Source: Paenibacillus xylanexedens
GTDB taxonomy: Bacteria > Bacillota > Bacilli > Paenibacillales > Paenibacillaceae
Length of the DNA: 64,000 nucleotides
Assembly (NCBI RefSeq): GCF_001908275.1
Contig: NZ_CP018620.1
Span: 4,774,001-4,838,000, forward strand
Direction: 5' to 3'
Shown here: piece by piece, positions 50,531 through 59,379 of the stretch
Numbering within the stretch: position 1 is the first letter of the stretch
Layout of the letters: every line of letters begins with the position of its first letter
Notes under the pieces: generated by a model
The model's database searches: none
Seen by the model: only the letters and a program-made list of their open reading frames with translations
Told to the model about the DNA's origin: nothing
Program-made: the position numbers and the translations under genes

Positions 50531-51271
50531 TTATCTTCGCCTCTTAATTCGTCCGCCGCCCACTCTGGTTTTTGGTTTTTTATAGGATTTCTTAGGTGAA
50601 TCAAACAACCCACCACTGCTCTTGTTGCGATCAATGGTTCCCTTGCTCTGATCCTTGTTGCGGTTGAATAATCCTCCGCCAGATCCCACGCTTGAATCTT
50701 TATCGCTTCCGCGCCTTGTAATCGTACCTTTCCGATCAACAGTAATAGGTGGAGCAAGCTTCTTGTCATTACTTGTTGGTGCACGATAAGATCCTGCACT
50801 CGGTTTATACGTATCTTTATTGGTATATCCTCGATAGTTGCCATAACCTCGCCCGCCAAAAGAATCGAACAGATTACCAATTAATGTAGCGGTGAGATAA
50901 CCTTGTAAAAAAGATGAATCGTAGTTCTGCCGAACATATTCCTTGGAGTCCACCTCAACCAAGGTATCCTCCGGCTTGTTCGGGTCTTGTTGCAGGTGAT
51001 AATACTCGTCCTGATACACGAGGAACATACGCTCAGTGTTCTCTGCCGATATCTGATCCGGTTGCCGCTGGTCAGACAATTCCTGAGCCACTTCCGGCAC
51101 GGTACGGTCCGAAGCCCGGTACACATAGGACGTTGAGTTACCACTGCCGTTAACCGATTCAAGCGGATATGTGTCCTGAACAGAAGGTGCTGCTCCGCAC
51201 GCGGACAACAGAGACATCACAAGGCTGAGGACCAGCATTAATTTTAATCCATGTGCCAAGCGTTTTTTCAT
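50531..51271 (-). CDS. DUF4247-type lipoprotein
   Basis: A 246-residue exported lipoprotein with lipobox LSAC after a Leu-rich signal, a conserved middle (TERMFLVYQDEYYHLQQD; SKEYVRQNYDSSFLQGYL) matching DUF4247, and a long Gly/Ser/Lys/Arg tail ending in GGGRIKRRR. The function is unknown. The start ATG has AGGAGAGG upstream. It is the last gene of a minus-strand set: LpdD-like, PspA, DUF350, DUF4178, DUF4247, an association also reported for PspA-linked genes in other bacteria. An envelope-stress role is inferred from context. Confidence 0.78.
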   Translation of the reverse strand: MKKRLAHGLKLMLVLSLVMSLLSACGAAPSVQDTYPLESVNGSGNSTSYVYRASDRTVPEVAQELSDQRQPDQISAENTERMFLVYQDEYYHLQQDPNKPEDTLVEVDSKEYVRQNYDSSFLQGYLTATLIGNLFDSFGGRGYGNYRGYTNKDTYKPSAGSYRAPTSNDKKLAPPITVDRKGTITRRGSDKDSSVGSGGGLFNRNKDQSKGTIDRNKSSGGLFDSPKKSYKKPKTRVGGGRIKRRR

Positions 51272-51282
51272 TGGAACCTCTC

Positions 51283-51789
51283 CTAGCTCGAACGAATCAC
51301 TTTGATATCCGCAGGAAGAATGGACTCACCCTCATACAGTGTAAATCTTCTGTCTTGCCACTCCACGCGAAGAAGCATATTATCATCCGACTGATACTGC
51401 CATACCAATTGTTCTCCAGCCTGACCATATGGAGTTCTACCTGCCGTTGATACCATGCCTCCATACTCTTCCTCCAGATGATATGCGCGACCATCCAGGT
51501 CCAGCAATGTAGGCACCTCATCAGGTGCATCAAGCCTGCCATCAATTGGTGTGTATAGGGCGTAACGTGTGAGTTCGCGTTCTTCGATATGCAAATATCG
51601 AAATGCGGTACCATCCTGCAGCGTGAGTACAACTGCATTTCGAGCACGATTTTGTACCCGACCAACAACTTCATAAGTGACCAGAGAAACCTCACAGATA
51701 TCACCAGGTGAAAGCTGAAGCATCGTTTTCTCTGCCTGCGGTGGTTCAGCTTTCGTTAGTATTCCTTTAATTCGTTTCCATACACTCAT
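51283..51789 (-). CDS. DUF4178 domain protein
   Basis: A 168-residue cytoplasmic protein. The DUF4178 pattern is visible: LQLSPGDICEVSLVTYEVVGRV, AVVLTLQDGTAFRYLHIEE and QYQSDDNMLLRVEWQDRRFTLYEGE (read in parts), all beta-strand-rich. It is thought to form a beta barrel of unknown function. The start ATG has ACAGGAGTAATTCTC upstream. It lies 11 bp before the DUF4247 gene and 23 bp after DUF350, so the three are probably one operon. Confidence 0.8.
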   Translation of the reverse strand: MSVWKRIKGILTKAEPPQAEKTMLQLSPGDICEVSLVTYEVVGRVQNRARNAVVLTLQDGTAFRYLHIEERELTRYALYTPIDGRLDAPDEVPTLLDLDGRAYHLEEEYGGMVSTAGRTPYGQAGEQLVWQYQSDDNMLLRVEWQDRRFTLYEGESILPADIKVIRSS

Positions 51790-51812
51790 GAGAATTACTC
51801 CTGTTCCTTATC

Positions 51813-52214
51813 TTATAAACAAGCTGCAATAATCAGTGCGCCCACGATATGTAAAGCGCCAGAGAACAACCCGTATCCTGTCTTCCCTTGCTGAATTCCC
51901 GTATCCAGATCCAGATTGGCCCATTTGCGAATCATAAAGTGTACAACACTCTCCAGAATCAACAAAATGATAAAGGATACAACGGAGACCAACAATGCTT
52001 CTCCAAGATGACCAGCCGTAGAAATGGACGTAGCGAGTACATACCCTTGTGCAAATAATTTCATCACCATACGTGTGGTTACTGCCATATTGCCAGCCTT
52101 AACTTCAGCAAAATCCTTATATTTCGTGAACAGTGAATCTACATACATCAAGACAAACAGCAAAACCGAACCAGAACCGGTCCAGACCAGCATCGCTAAA
52201 ATATTCAAATCCAT
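51813..52214 (-). CDS. DUF350 membrane protein
   Basis: A 133-residue integral membrane protein with four helices (LAMLVWTGSGSVLLFVLMYV; a charged loop AEVKAGNMAVTTR; GYVLATSISTAGHL; SFIILLILESVVHFMI; and GLFSGALHIVGALII). The repeated halves fit DUF350, which is found beside DUF4178 and PspA genes. The start ATG follows GGGGGCTGTGTAA. It is separated from pspA by 95 bp with a hairpin that may lower read-through. The function is unknown. Confidence 0.8.
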   Translation of the reverse strand: MDLNILAMLVWTGSGSVLLFVLMYVDSLFTKYKDFAEVKAGNMAVTTRMVMKLFAQGYVLATSISTAGHLGEALLVSVVSFIILLILESVVHFMIRKWANLDLDTGIQQGKTGYGLFSGALHIVGALIIAACL

Positions 52215-52252
52215 TTACACAGCCCCCACATATCAACATGAACCGCATTTAA

Positions 52253-52283
52253 AAGCGAAGGAGAAATACTCTTCTCCTCCGCT
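52253..52283 (-). terminator. Partial terminator or processing hairpin between pspA and DUF350
   Basis: AGCGGAGGAGAA and TTTCTCCTTCGCT arms are followed by TTTTAAA on the minus strand. It would make pspA mRNA more abundant than the downstream part. Confidence 0.6.
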
Positions 52284-52309
52284 GGTTAACCCTGCTGACA
52301 ACCAAGGTA

Positions 52310-52981
52310 TTAGTTCTTATTATCGTACTGTTTCATCAATGCTGCGAGTTCGTCTTCAACAGCCTGATCTTTACCCAACTTCTCGAACTCTTCATCCAAA
52401 GACTTGCCTTTGGAAGACATTTCGTTGCTTGCTTCTGCCTGTGCTTCCATCTGCATCATTTTCTCTTCCATACGCTTCATACCAGCACTTGCAGTATCAG
52501 AGCCAAACCCATTCAACGCTTTGTTGATTTCCGTTTGGGCTTTTGCTGCATTGTAGCGGGCTACCAGTGTTTCGCGTTTGTTCTTCATTTGAGTCAGTTG
52601 CTTACGCATCTCGTCGAGCTTGCCACGCAGGTTATCTGCAGAAGCCTTGTTTTGGTCATAGCTGGTTTTGTACTCAGCCATCTTCTCTTCAGCAGCCTTT
52701 TTCTCTTCCAGAGCACGTCGAGCCAAATCCAGATTCTGAGCACGTGCCGCCGTATGCGCCTGCTCTTCACGTTTCTTTACAAGTGCTTCCTGCTCTTCGA
52801 ATAACTGCTTGAACTTCTTCTCAATGGCGATCTGTTGAGCTACTGCTTTCTCCGCATCTTCCAGATCCTCTTGCATGTCACGGATATATTGGTCCGTCAT
52901 CTTGATTGGATCTTCCGCCTTGTCAATAATGGCGTTAACGTTAGACATTGTTAAATCACGCAATCGTTTGAAAATGGACAT
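52310..52981 (-). CDS. pspA: Phage-shock protein A (PspA/IM30/LiaH family)
   Basis: A 223-residue almost wholly helical coiled-coil protein that binds the inner face of the membrane and stabilises it under stress. It starts MSIFKRLRDLTMSNVNAIID, typical of PspA/LiaH, has EDPIKMTDQYIRDMQEDLED and long heptads to the end. The start ATG has GGAGGAATAACATA upstream; an in-frame ATG 27 codons upstream lacks RBS. Neighbouring DUF350, DUF4178 and DUF4247 genes suggest a non-Lia membrane-stress set. Regulation is not visible in sequence. Confidence 0.93.
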   Translation of the reverse strand: MSIFKRLRDLTMSNVNAIIDKAEDPIKMTDQYIRDMQEDLEDAEKAVAQQIAIEKKFKQLFEEQEALVKKREEQAHTAARAQNLDLARRALEEKKAAEEKMAEYKTSYDQNKASADNLRGKLDEMRKQLTQMKNKRETLVARYNAAKAQTEINKALNGFGSDTASAGMKRMEEKMMQMEAQAEASNEMSSKGKSLDEEFEKLGKDQAVEDELAALMKQYDNKN

Positions 52982-53093
52982 TATGTTATTCCTCCTAGTC
53001 GATATTACATCGTATATAAACATACATACGTAACAATCTACAACTCGTTTCAATTTTAGCAAATAAAATCAAAACAAGCGATTGCTCTTTATG

Positions 53094-53435
53094 TTAGGAA
53101 GATCGTTTATCGTTGTTCAGATGATCCTCCATCAGCCTCTCTGCAGTCTGCACGATTTCGTCGATCTGCATCCGCGTGATGGAATCAAAATGGATACCCA
53201 TGATCACCGTAACGGTTACTTTCAGCTGCAGGGCAGCCTTTCGGGCAAGTCGCTCACACAGCTCTTGTTCCTTATGCCCAGGAATATGTACCGTCGTCCC
53301 GCTTACGCGCTCATGATCCACGTAGAACGTGGCTACGGCGCCAGTATGCGCCTTTCCTCCGGTAACGAGAAAAACCTTATCCTCTCCTGCTTCAATCACC
53401 TGTAAACGTATGGATTTCAAATCATATGTACTCAT
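53094..53435 (-). CDS. LpdD-domain (prenylated-flavin chaperone-like) small protein
   Basis: A 113-residue protein whose pattern GEDKVFLVTGGKAHTGAVAT, TTVHIPGHKEQELCERLARKAA and VTVIMGIHFDSITRMQIDEI (read in parts) matches the LpdD domain seen with gallate decarboxylase and proposed to handle prenylated FMN. No UbiX or UbiD gene is nearby, so the role here is uncertain. The start ATG follows GGTGGATAGGAT. It precedes pspA by 112 bp on the same strand. The match is by eye only. Confidence 0.65.
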   Translation of the reverse strand: MSTYDLKSIRLQVIEAGEDKVFLVTGGKAHTGAVATFYVDHERVSGTTVHIPGHKEQELCERLARKAALQLKVTVTVIMGIHFDSITRMQIDEIVQTAERLMEDHLNNDKRSS

Positions 53436-53589
53436 ATCCTATCCACCTATCCTTTTCTATATGTTATATATGGAGGAATTATGGCTGTCATAAGCTAAAT
53501 CCGCAATGAAACTTCTCACACTACGCATATTTTATGGAACCCCCGGGCATACCAAGGAGAACGTCATTTTGGAAAAGGAGGCCGTTATT

Positions 53590-54381
53590 ATGCGCGTACG
53601 CCTCATTATGCTGATGGTTATCGTTATTTTTCTCGGGGGATATCATGCTCCAGTTTCATCGCGGGATGTTTCAAACCCGTCAATTGAATCAGTATCAGGT
53701 TCGGATTCTGCTGAAGAAGAACAACTGACATTGGGACAGTTACGTCAAAAATATGCCGATACGTTCAAAACCAATGGTCCTTCAACAAAGAAGGTTGCAC
53801 TGACTTTTGATGATGTACCTGATCCACGGTTTACTCCACAAGTGCTGGATGTATTGAAGAAATACAATGTCAGAGCTACATTCTTCATCGTGGGTAGTCG
53901 TGCTGAGAAACATCCGGATCTGGTGAAACGCATCGTTAAGGAAGGGCATATGGTTGGTAATCACAGCTACAATCATCCTGAATTCAGTAAGCTGTCGATG
54001 AATGCCTTTCGCAAACAAATTTTACATACCGGGGATATTATTCGACGTTTGGCGGGATATACGCCCAAGATGATTCGGCCGCCTTATGGAGACATTAATG
54101 AAGAACAGCTGCGATGGGCTGCCAGACAACACTATAGCATTGTGAACTGGAACGTAGACTCCCTGGACTGGAAAGGCCTTTCAAAGGAACAGGTGAAAGA
54201 TAACATCCTGTCTGCCGTGAAACCTGGCTCCATCGTTCTGCAACATGCTGGAGGCGGTGTAGGATCAAATCTGAACGGTACGATTGAGGCTTTGCCTGAA
54301 GTCATTGAGGAACTACGTAATCGGGGATATGAACTGGTCACCTTGGACGAAATGCTGGGATTGCCAAAGGCCAAAGATTAG
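53590..54381 (+). CDS. Polysaccharide deacetylase (NodB homology)
   Basis: A 263-residue exported carbohydrate esterase family 4 protein with an N-terminal hydrophobic signal or anchor (LIMLMVIVIFLGGY). NodB motifs are TFDDVPDPR (motif 1, metal Asp), GNHSYNHPEF (motif 2 with two His), IRPPYGDIN (motif 3) and IVLQHAGGG (motif 5). Motif 1 has Val in place of the common Gly (TFDDGP). It probably removes acetyl groups from peptidoglycan or a surface glycan. The start ATG has AGGAGGCCGTTATT upstream; a TTG 21 nt further up with its own SD is an alternative. Confidence 0.88.
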   Translation: MRVRLIMLMVIVIFLGGYHAPVSSRDVSNPSIESVSGSDSAEEEQLTLGQLRQKYADTFKTNGPSTKKVALTFDDVPDPRFTPQVLDVLKKYNVRATFFIVGSRAEKHPDLVKRIVKEGHMVGNHSYNHPEFSKLSMNAFRKQILHTGDIIRRLAGYTPKMIRPPYGDINEEQLRWAARQHYSIVNWNVDSLDWKGLSKEQVKDNILSAVKPGSIVLQHAGGGVGSNLNGTIEALPEVIEELRNRGYELVTLDEMLGLPKAKD

Positions 54382-54411
54382 GATGACCGTGATAACAAAT
54401 AATGAGAATAT

Positions 54412-54464
54412 TAAAAGGGTGCTGTTCAATCGCGAATTAGCGACTGGCAGACACCCTGTTTGAA
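54412..54464. terminator. Bidirectional terminator
   Basis: AGGGTG and CACCCT arms with an inner CGC/GCG pair are flanked by T residues (CACCCTTTTAA on minus; GTTTGA on plus). Lies between the convergent deacetylase and LysM-3D genes. Confidence 0.65.
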
Positions 54465-54488
54465 TTCATTTTAAATGTTATTTTCTCT

Positions 54489-55163
54489 CTACTTCAGAAT
54501 ATACAGTTCGATATCCTGAAATCCAAATGAGCTTACGGACTGTTTGCTACCCGGGATAAAGATATCAATCCGGTGACCTTTGATTGCACCGCCCACATCA
54601 CGTGCTGTGGCTACAAAAGCTTGTTTTGGCAATCCTGGATGGCTATGACCAGTTACCAGTACTTTGGTTCCAAGTGGAATTACACTTGGATCAACTGCAA
54701 TTGTGCCCAGTTCAAGGTCATTTCCGAAATAATCGACTGCACCCCATCCTCCATTTTCAGACGGATCTGCAGAGTATGCCGTTGCTTTTACGTTCACAGC
54801 TTTGCTGTAATCGAATGTCTTACCCCAGGCTTGAACCACTTTGTTATCTGCGTTAACGTCCAAGCTCGCTGTAGTAACAGTCTTCGCTTGGGTCTTGCTC
54901 TCCGTTGCCGCAGCGGCTGCTACATTGTTTGCCTTACCGGGAATCGTAATTTTCAAACCACCATAAATGTTGTAAGCCGAAATGTCGTTGTTTGCTTTAA
55001 CCAACGTGTTGAGTGCTACTCCATAATGTTTTGATAAGGTGTAGAAGGTATCCCCTTCTTTGGCCACATGAACTGAATCGGCGTGAGCCGGAACGGCTTG
55101 AATGAGCATTGCTGTTGTCAATAATGCTACTGCTGTTTTGGCTATACGTTTCTTGTTAATCAT
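54489..55163 (-). CDS. Secreted LysM and 3D-domain cell-wall protein
   Basis: A 224-residue exported protein. Signal peptide (KTAVALLTTAMLIQAVPAHA), then one LysM domain (HVAKEGDTFYTLSKHYGVALNTLVKANN read in parts, ending IYGGLKITIPG), a Thr/Ala linker and a C-terminal 3D domain (DPSVIPLGTKVLV; ATARDVGGAIKGHRIDIF) with its three conserved Asp residues. It resembles B. subtilis YocH, an autolysin-like protein. The start ATG follows GGGAGGAAGACC. It lies directly below a c-di-AMP riboswitch, which ties wall turnover to c-di-AMP. Confidence 0.9.
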   Translation of the reverse strand: MINKKRIAKTAVALLTTAMLIQAVPAHADSVHVAKEGDTFYTLSKHYGVALNTLVKANNDISAYNIYGGLKITIPGKANNVAAAAATESKTQAKTVTTASLDVNADNKVVQAWGKTFDYSKAVNVKATAYSADPSENGGWGAVDYFGNDLELGTIAVDPSVIPLGTKVLVTGHSHPGLPKQAFVATARDVGGAIKGHRIDIFIPGSKQSVSSFGFQDIELYILK

Positions 55164-55181
55164 GGTCTTCCTCCCTCATTG

Positions 55182-55358
55182 TGCCTGCGAAGTTAGTTGT
55201 CGGATTCGGATGAGGAGCCCACCCTATAGGTTCTTCATTACATTTAAAACGTTATGTACCCCTAATTCACCCCAAGCAGTGTGCTGTAGATCTTCCCCCT
55301 GCACAATCTGCATCGTTACATCCCCCGCACTCCCTGTCCGGAAGTTTCGGCAGAGTTC
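55182..55358 (-). ncRNA. c-di-AMP riboswitch (ydaO/yuaA motif)
   Basis: On the minus strand the leader carries the ydaO landmarks: CTGCCGAAACTTCCGG at the 5' side, GGGGTGAATTAGGGG in the middle, and TCCGACAACTAACTTCGCAGGC at the 3' end. These match the typical pattern of CCGA, GGGGTGAAT and CCGxxAGCTAACxxCGCAGGC. It lies 20 nt above the RBS of the LysM-3D gene. Riboswitches of this class normally turn off expression when c-di-AMP is high. Boundaries approximate. Confidence 0.8.
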
Positions 55359-55528
55359 AATATATCACAATATTGTAACCTGAACTTGTAGTAATTCTTA
55401 CCAAATGGTTTTCAACGTGTCATTATATGTAAGAATACTGCATACTTTAGAATTGTTGGACGACCCGATTCCTTTACATCTGGTAACAGAATAGTTACTT
55501 TTCAAATCTATAAGTGATTAATGCGTGC

Positions 55529-55570
55529 AAAAAAATAGCGTTACCGACTCGAAGTCAGTAACGCTATTTG
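55529..55570 (-). terminator. Terminator of the glutamine-type ABC operon
   Basis: AAATAGCGTTACTGACT and GTCGGTAACGCTATTT pair almost perfectly over 16 bp, followed by TTTTT on the minus strand. Confidence 0.93.
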
Positions 55571-55580
55571 ATCACTTCGT

Positions 55581-56309
55581 TTAGAGTACTTTCGCAAGAA
55601 AATCACGTGTACGTGAATTTTTTGGAGCTCCAAACACCTCATCAGGTGTTCCCTCTTCCACAATAACCCCGCCATCCATGAACAGGATCCGGTCTCCCAC
55701 TTCACGTGCAAAACCCATCTCATGTGTTACGATGACCATCGTCATCCCGCCTTCTGCAAGACGTTTCATGACATCCAGCACTTCGCCAACCATCTCGGGG
55801 TCCAGTGCCGAAGTAGGCTCGTCAAACAGCATCACATGCGGCTGCATGGCCAATGCTCTAGCAATGGCGATCCGCTGCTTCTGTCCACCGGACAGCTGAT
55901 TCGGGAATGTATCTTTTTTATCGTACAAGCCTACGGTGTTAAGCAGATCAGCGGCAATTTTCTCCGCTTCCTGAGTGGATAGTTTCTTTACTTTAATCGG
56001 AGCAATCGTAATGTTTTGCTCTACAGTTTTGTGTGGGAACAGGTTGAAGTGCTGGAACACCATGCCCATTTTCTCACGAGTTGCGTTAATGTTATGCTTG
56101 GGGTCCGTGATTGACACGCCTTCAAAATCAATCTCTCCTGAGGTAGGCTGTTCCAGCAGATTCAGACAACGCAAGAAAGTACTTTTACCTGAACCGGAAG
56201 GACCGATGACCACGACAACCTCACCTTTGCCAATCGTCACGTTAATGCCCTTAAGCACATCGTTATTTCCATAAGATTTGTGTAATTGTCTAACGTCTAT
56301 CACTTGCAC
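55581..56309 (-). CDS. Polar amino acid ABC transporter ATP-binding protein (GlnQ-like)
   Basis: A 242-residue ABC ATPase. Walker A is [16 protein letters not shown]-loop [13 protein letters not shown], signature [15 protein letters not shown], Walker [17 protein letters not shown] and the H-loop VTHEMGFA; the [12 protein letters not shown] segment is typical of GlnQ/HisP/ArtP ATPases. The start is GTG, 20 nt inside the end of the upstream fused binding-protein/permease gene, so the pair is translationally coupled. It powers amino acid import. Substrate (glutamine or another polar amino acid) is by family. Confidence 0.92.
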   Translation of the reverse strand: MQVIDVRQLHKSYGNNDVLKGINVTIGKGEVVVVIGPSGSGKSTFLRCLNLLEQPTSGEIDFEGVSITDPKHNINATREKMGMVFQHFNLFPHKTVEQNITIAPIKVKKLSTQEAEKIAADLLNTVGLYDKKDTFPNQLSGGQKQRIAIARALAMQPHVMLFDEPTSALDPEMVGEVLDVMKRLAEGGMTMVIVTHEMGFAREVGDRILFMDGGVIVEEGTPDEVFGAPKNSRTRDFLAKVL

Positions 56310-57753
56310 TCAACTTCCTTTCCAGTCGTCCCAGCAGCTTGGACAAAATGAACGTCATTACAAAGTAGATGGCTGCTGCAATCAAAAATGGACTCAAGCC
56401 TTGGTACGTAATGTTTTTGACTACACTTGCCTGATACATAATATCCACCATACCGATAACGGAAATAATGGAGGATTCTTTGATGATAGTTATGAATTCA
56501 TTACCGATCGCTGGTAATACAGCTTTGAAGGCTTGTGGCAATATAATGTAACGCATTGCTGCACCTCTTCCCATTCCGAGGGAACGCGCTGCCTCCAACT
56601 GACCACGATCCACACCTTGGATACCTGCACGGAAAATCTCCGCCAGATACGCACCACTATTGATTGAAAGTGTAATGATACCTGCCTGAAGTGCAGTGAA
56701 GTTAATGCCAAAGCTCAGGGAAAAACCATAGTAAATAATCATCAATTGTACCAGCATCGGTGTGCCACGGATCACTTCAACGTAAGCAGTACCGATCCAG
56801 CGCAAGATTGCAGCGTCATGCAAACGGAACAAACAGATGATCAATCCAATAATTACCCCGAAGATAACCCCAAGTGCAGACAACAGAAGTGTGTATCCTA
56901 CACCTGTAGCATAGAAACTTTTGTACTCCCAGAATACTTGGAAAATATTTTGTGATTTGTTCGCTTTATCCGCCATCAAAAGGCTGGCGTCCGTCACCAT
57001 CTGATTGATTTTATCTTCACTTTTCAGCCGCTCCAGTGTTCCATTTACTGCAGCTAGTAGTTCGGTATTACCTTTACGAATCCCGATTGCCGCTTCTGCT
57101 TGCTCTTCGTCCGGAACAGCAGCAGCAAGCCCAATGATATCGTCCAGATAACCTGCAGCAACGGTATCTTCAACGATTGCCGCGTCAATGCGTTTTGTTT
57201 GCAGTTGAAGCACGATATCCGAGATTTTATCCAGCGCAGTAAGCTTCGCTCCTGGAATACTCTGTCCGATCGTTTCCTGAATGGAGCCTTTCTGAACGCC
57301 AATCTTCGCATTTTCAAGTTCTGCCATGGTTGGATATTTGTCTTTATCCACATTGCGAACCATAATCACTTGTTTTGATTTATAATAGGTGTCGGAAAAA
57401 TCGATACTTTTCTTCCGCTCATCCGTCGGCGTCATACCAGAAATCACCAGATCAACTCGCCCGCTCTGCAATGAAGGCAGAAGACCGTCGAAGCCCATAT
57501 CCTCAATCACAAGCTCAGCGCCAAGATCTTTGGCAATCTCTTTGGCGATCTCAATATCGAAGCCGACGATTTCATCTTTGCCATTAATCACTTTATGGAA
57601 TTCATATGGTGCAAAATCGGCACTTGTACCGAGCACCAGCTTTTTACTGCTTGAATTATCTGTAGTTCCACTTGCAAATGCCACAGGAACGGCAGTCGTC
57701 AGCAGAATAACAAAGGTCAACAGCATCATGGTGTAACGAGTTATTAATTTCAA
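56290..57753 (-). CDS. Fused substrate-binding protein and permease of a glutamine-type ABC importer
   Basis: A 487-residue fusion. Signal peptide ([19 protein letters not shown]), then a periplasmic-type binding domain of about 240 residues ([39 protein letters not shown] read in parts; [14 protein letters not shown]), and a HisM-type permease of about 210 residues ([31 protein letters not shown], and the EAA loop [22 protein letters not shown]). This fused order is known from GlnPQ/GlnP-type systems. The start is TTG with GGGGAG upstream. It precedes the ATPase gene. Confidence 0.9.
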   Translation of the reverse strand: MKLITRYTMMLLTFVILLTTAVPVAFASGTTDNSSSKKLVLGTSADFAPYEFHKVINGKDEIVGFDIEIAKEIAKDLGAELVIEDMGFDGLLPSLQSGRVDLVISGMTPTDERKKSIDFSDTYYKSKQVIMVRNVDKDKYPTMAELENAKIGVQKGSIQETIGQSIPGAKLTALDKISDIVLQLQTKRIDAAIVEDTVAAGYLDDIIGLAAAVPDEEQAEAAIGIRKGNTELLAAVNGTLERLKSEDKINQMVTDASLLMADKANKSQNIFQVFWEYKSFYATGVGYTLLLSALGVIFGVIIGLIICLFRLHDAAILRWIGTAYVEVIRGTPMLVQLMIIYYGFSLSFGINFTALQAGIITLSINSGAYLAEIFRAGIQGVDRGQLEAARSLGMGRGAAMRYIILPQAFKAVLPAIGNEFITIIKESSIISVIGMVDIMYQASVVKNITYQGLSPFLIAAAIYFVMTFILSKLLGRLERKLSASDRR

Positions 57754-57889
57754 CCTTGTTCTCTCCCCTTACAATACTTTGTATGCTTCTCATGTTGATG
57801 ACTGAGTCATTATAAAGTACAATGCATGATTATGCAATGCATTTTGACATTACAAATCTTGACTTGTTTCTGAAAAATTGAAGCAAACA

Positions 57890-57898
57890 TGATATAAT
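57890..57898 (+). promoter_or_regulatory. Extended -10 promoter of the M20 gene
   Basis: TGATATAAT gives the extended -10 motif TGnTATAAT, 38 bp upstream of the M20 start codon. A conventional -35 is weak (TGAAAA 17 bp upstream). Confidence 0.55.
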
Positions 57899-57936
57899 CA
57901 ATGAATTATTTTCATTTTTGCATAAGGAGTTTACTA

Positions 57937-59112
57937 ATGACATTTAACAAATCACAGATACTGACGGTTATTGATCAATATGCTTCCCGTTTTAAAGCCA
58001 TTTCATCATATATCGGTGCCAATCCCGAACTGGGAAATGAAGAGTTCCTTGCTTCTGCTCGTCTAAAAGAAGAACTGGTCTACCACGGTTTCACTGTAGA
58101 GGCTCCAATCCTTGGACTGGAGACAGCCTTTATCGGAACCTATTCAGCCGCCAAACCCGGCCCTACCATTGCTTTATTGTGTGAATATGACGCCTTGCCG
58201 GAGATCGGTCACGCTTGTGGTCACCATCTGATCTGTATGATGAGTCTTGGAGCTGCTGTTGGGCTGAAATCCATTCTGGATGAAGTAGGTGGAACCATTA
58301 AAGTGTTTGGTACCCCTGCTGAAGAGACACGTGGTGCCAAAGTACCGATGGCGGAAGCAGGTTTGTTCGATGACTGTGATGTCGCTCTCATGGCGCATCC
58401 GTATTATGCCTACGAAAAGTCCGGCAGCTCACTGGCTATTGATGCTGTGCAATTTGAATTCCATGGCCGATCTTCACATGCTGCTGCAAGTCCGCACGAA
58501 GGTATTAATGCTCTTGATGCCGTCATTCAAACGTTTAACGGAATCAACGCATTCCGGCAACAAGTGAAAAGCACCGTTCGGATTCATGGTGTGATCAACA
58601 ACGGAGGTCAGGCAGCAAATATCATTCCTGACTATGCTTCTGCGCAATTTTATGTACGTGCAGCAACTCGCAAAGAATTGAATATCCTCACAGAACGTGT
58701 GATTCAGATCGCTGAAGGCTCTGCTTTGCAGACAGGTTGCAAGCTCGTGACATCCAACTATGAAACGTCCTATGATGAGATGGTTACCAATGAAGCATTC
58801 TCAGCTGCGTTTAGTCAGAATCTGATGGAACTCGGCATCCCGCAAGAAGAGATTGTAAGTGGTAATGATCATGGCTCCATGGACATCGGTAATGTTTCCC
58901 TGAAATGCCCTGCAATCCATCCCTACATTCGTGTTGTAGACGAGGTGCATACCCTGCACTCCATAGCCTTCCGTGACCTTGCATTACAGGAGCGCGCGCT
59001 GGATGGCATGATTCTGGGAGCAAAGGCACTTGCTACAACAGCCTATGACGTACTGAGCCAGCCAGAGCTGCTTCAAACCATCCGCACGGAGTTCGAGCAA
59101 GCTATTCGCTAA
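57937..59112 (+). CDS. M20 family (M20D) amidohydrolase
   Basis: A 391-residue zinc-dependent amidohydrolase of the aminoacylase/AbgB/hippurate hydrolase group. Metal-site segments are CEYDALPEIGHACGHH, GTPAEETRGAKV, and a conserved His in the dimerisation region FHGRSSHAAASPHEG; a late His occurs in DEVHTLHSIAFRD. These enzymes cleave N-acyl or N-aryl amino acids, often from peptide-like substrates. The start ATG follows AAGGAGTTTACTA, with an extended -10 promoter upstream. The amino acid importer is divergent, so uptake of the released amino acid is plausible. Confidence 0.9.
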   Translation: MTFNKSQILTVIDQYASRFKAISSYIGANPELGNEEFLASARLKEELVYHGFTVEAPILGLETAFIGTYSAAKPGPTIALLCEYDALPEIGHACGHHLICMMSLGAAVGLKSILDEVGGTIKVFGTPAEETRGAKVPMAEAGLFDDCDVALMAHPYYAYEKSGSSLAIDAVQFEFHGRSSHAAASPHEGINALDAVIQTFNGINAFRQQVKSTVRIHGVINNGGQAANIIPDYASAQFYVRAATRKELNILTERVIQIAEGSALQTGCKLVTSNYETSYDEMVTNEAFSAAFSQNLMELGIPQEEIVSGNDHGSMDIGNVSLKCPAIHPYIRVVDEVHTLHSIAFRDLALQERALDGMILGAKALATTAYDVLSQPELLQTIRTEFEQAIR

Positions 59113-59137
59113 AATTCACTTTCAACATGTTATATAG

Positions 59138-59186
59138 GGGTGCCCTGAACAATCTTGAATTCCAAGCTGTTCAGGGCACCCTTTTT
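59138..59186 (+). terminator. Terminator of the M20 gene
   Basis: GGGTGCCCTGAACA and TGTTCAGGGCACCC form a perfect 14-bp stem followed by TTTTT. Confidence 0.93.
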
Positions 59187-59379
59187 CTAAATTAGCAGTA
59201 AGTATAATCAGCACAAAGCTGGAAATGCTGTGAAAGAAACCTTTGAAAACAATGAAAATAATACATTTTATTACAGTAAATGTGATTCGTTTGCTGGCTA
59301 ACTTGGTTAATTATAACTATAAGTGCGTGTTCAAAAAGACTGGTTTTCATAACTTATCCTAGATTCAGGAGGTGCTGTC

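Noticed and set aside
55200..55260. A T-box (AGGGTGG) in the leader of the LysM-3D gene
   Set aside because: The motif lies inside the c-di-AMP riboswitch; specifier and terminator elements of a T-box are absent, and the gene is not amino-acid related.
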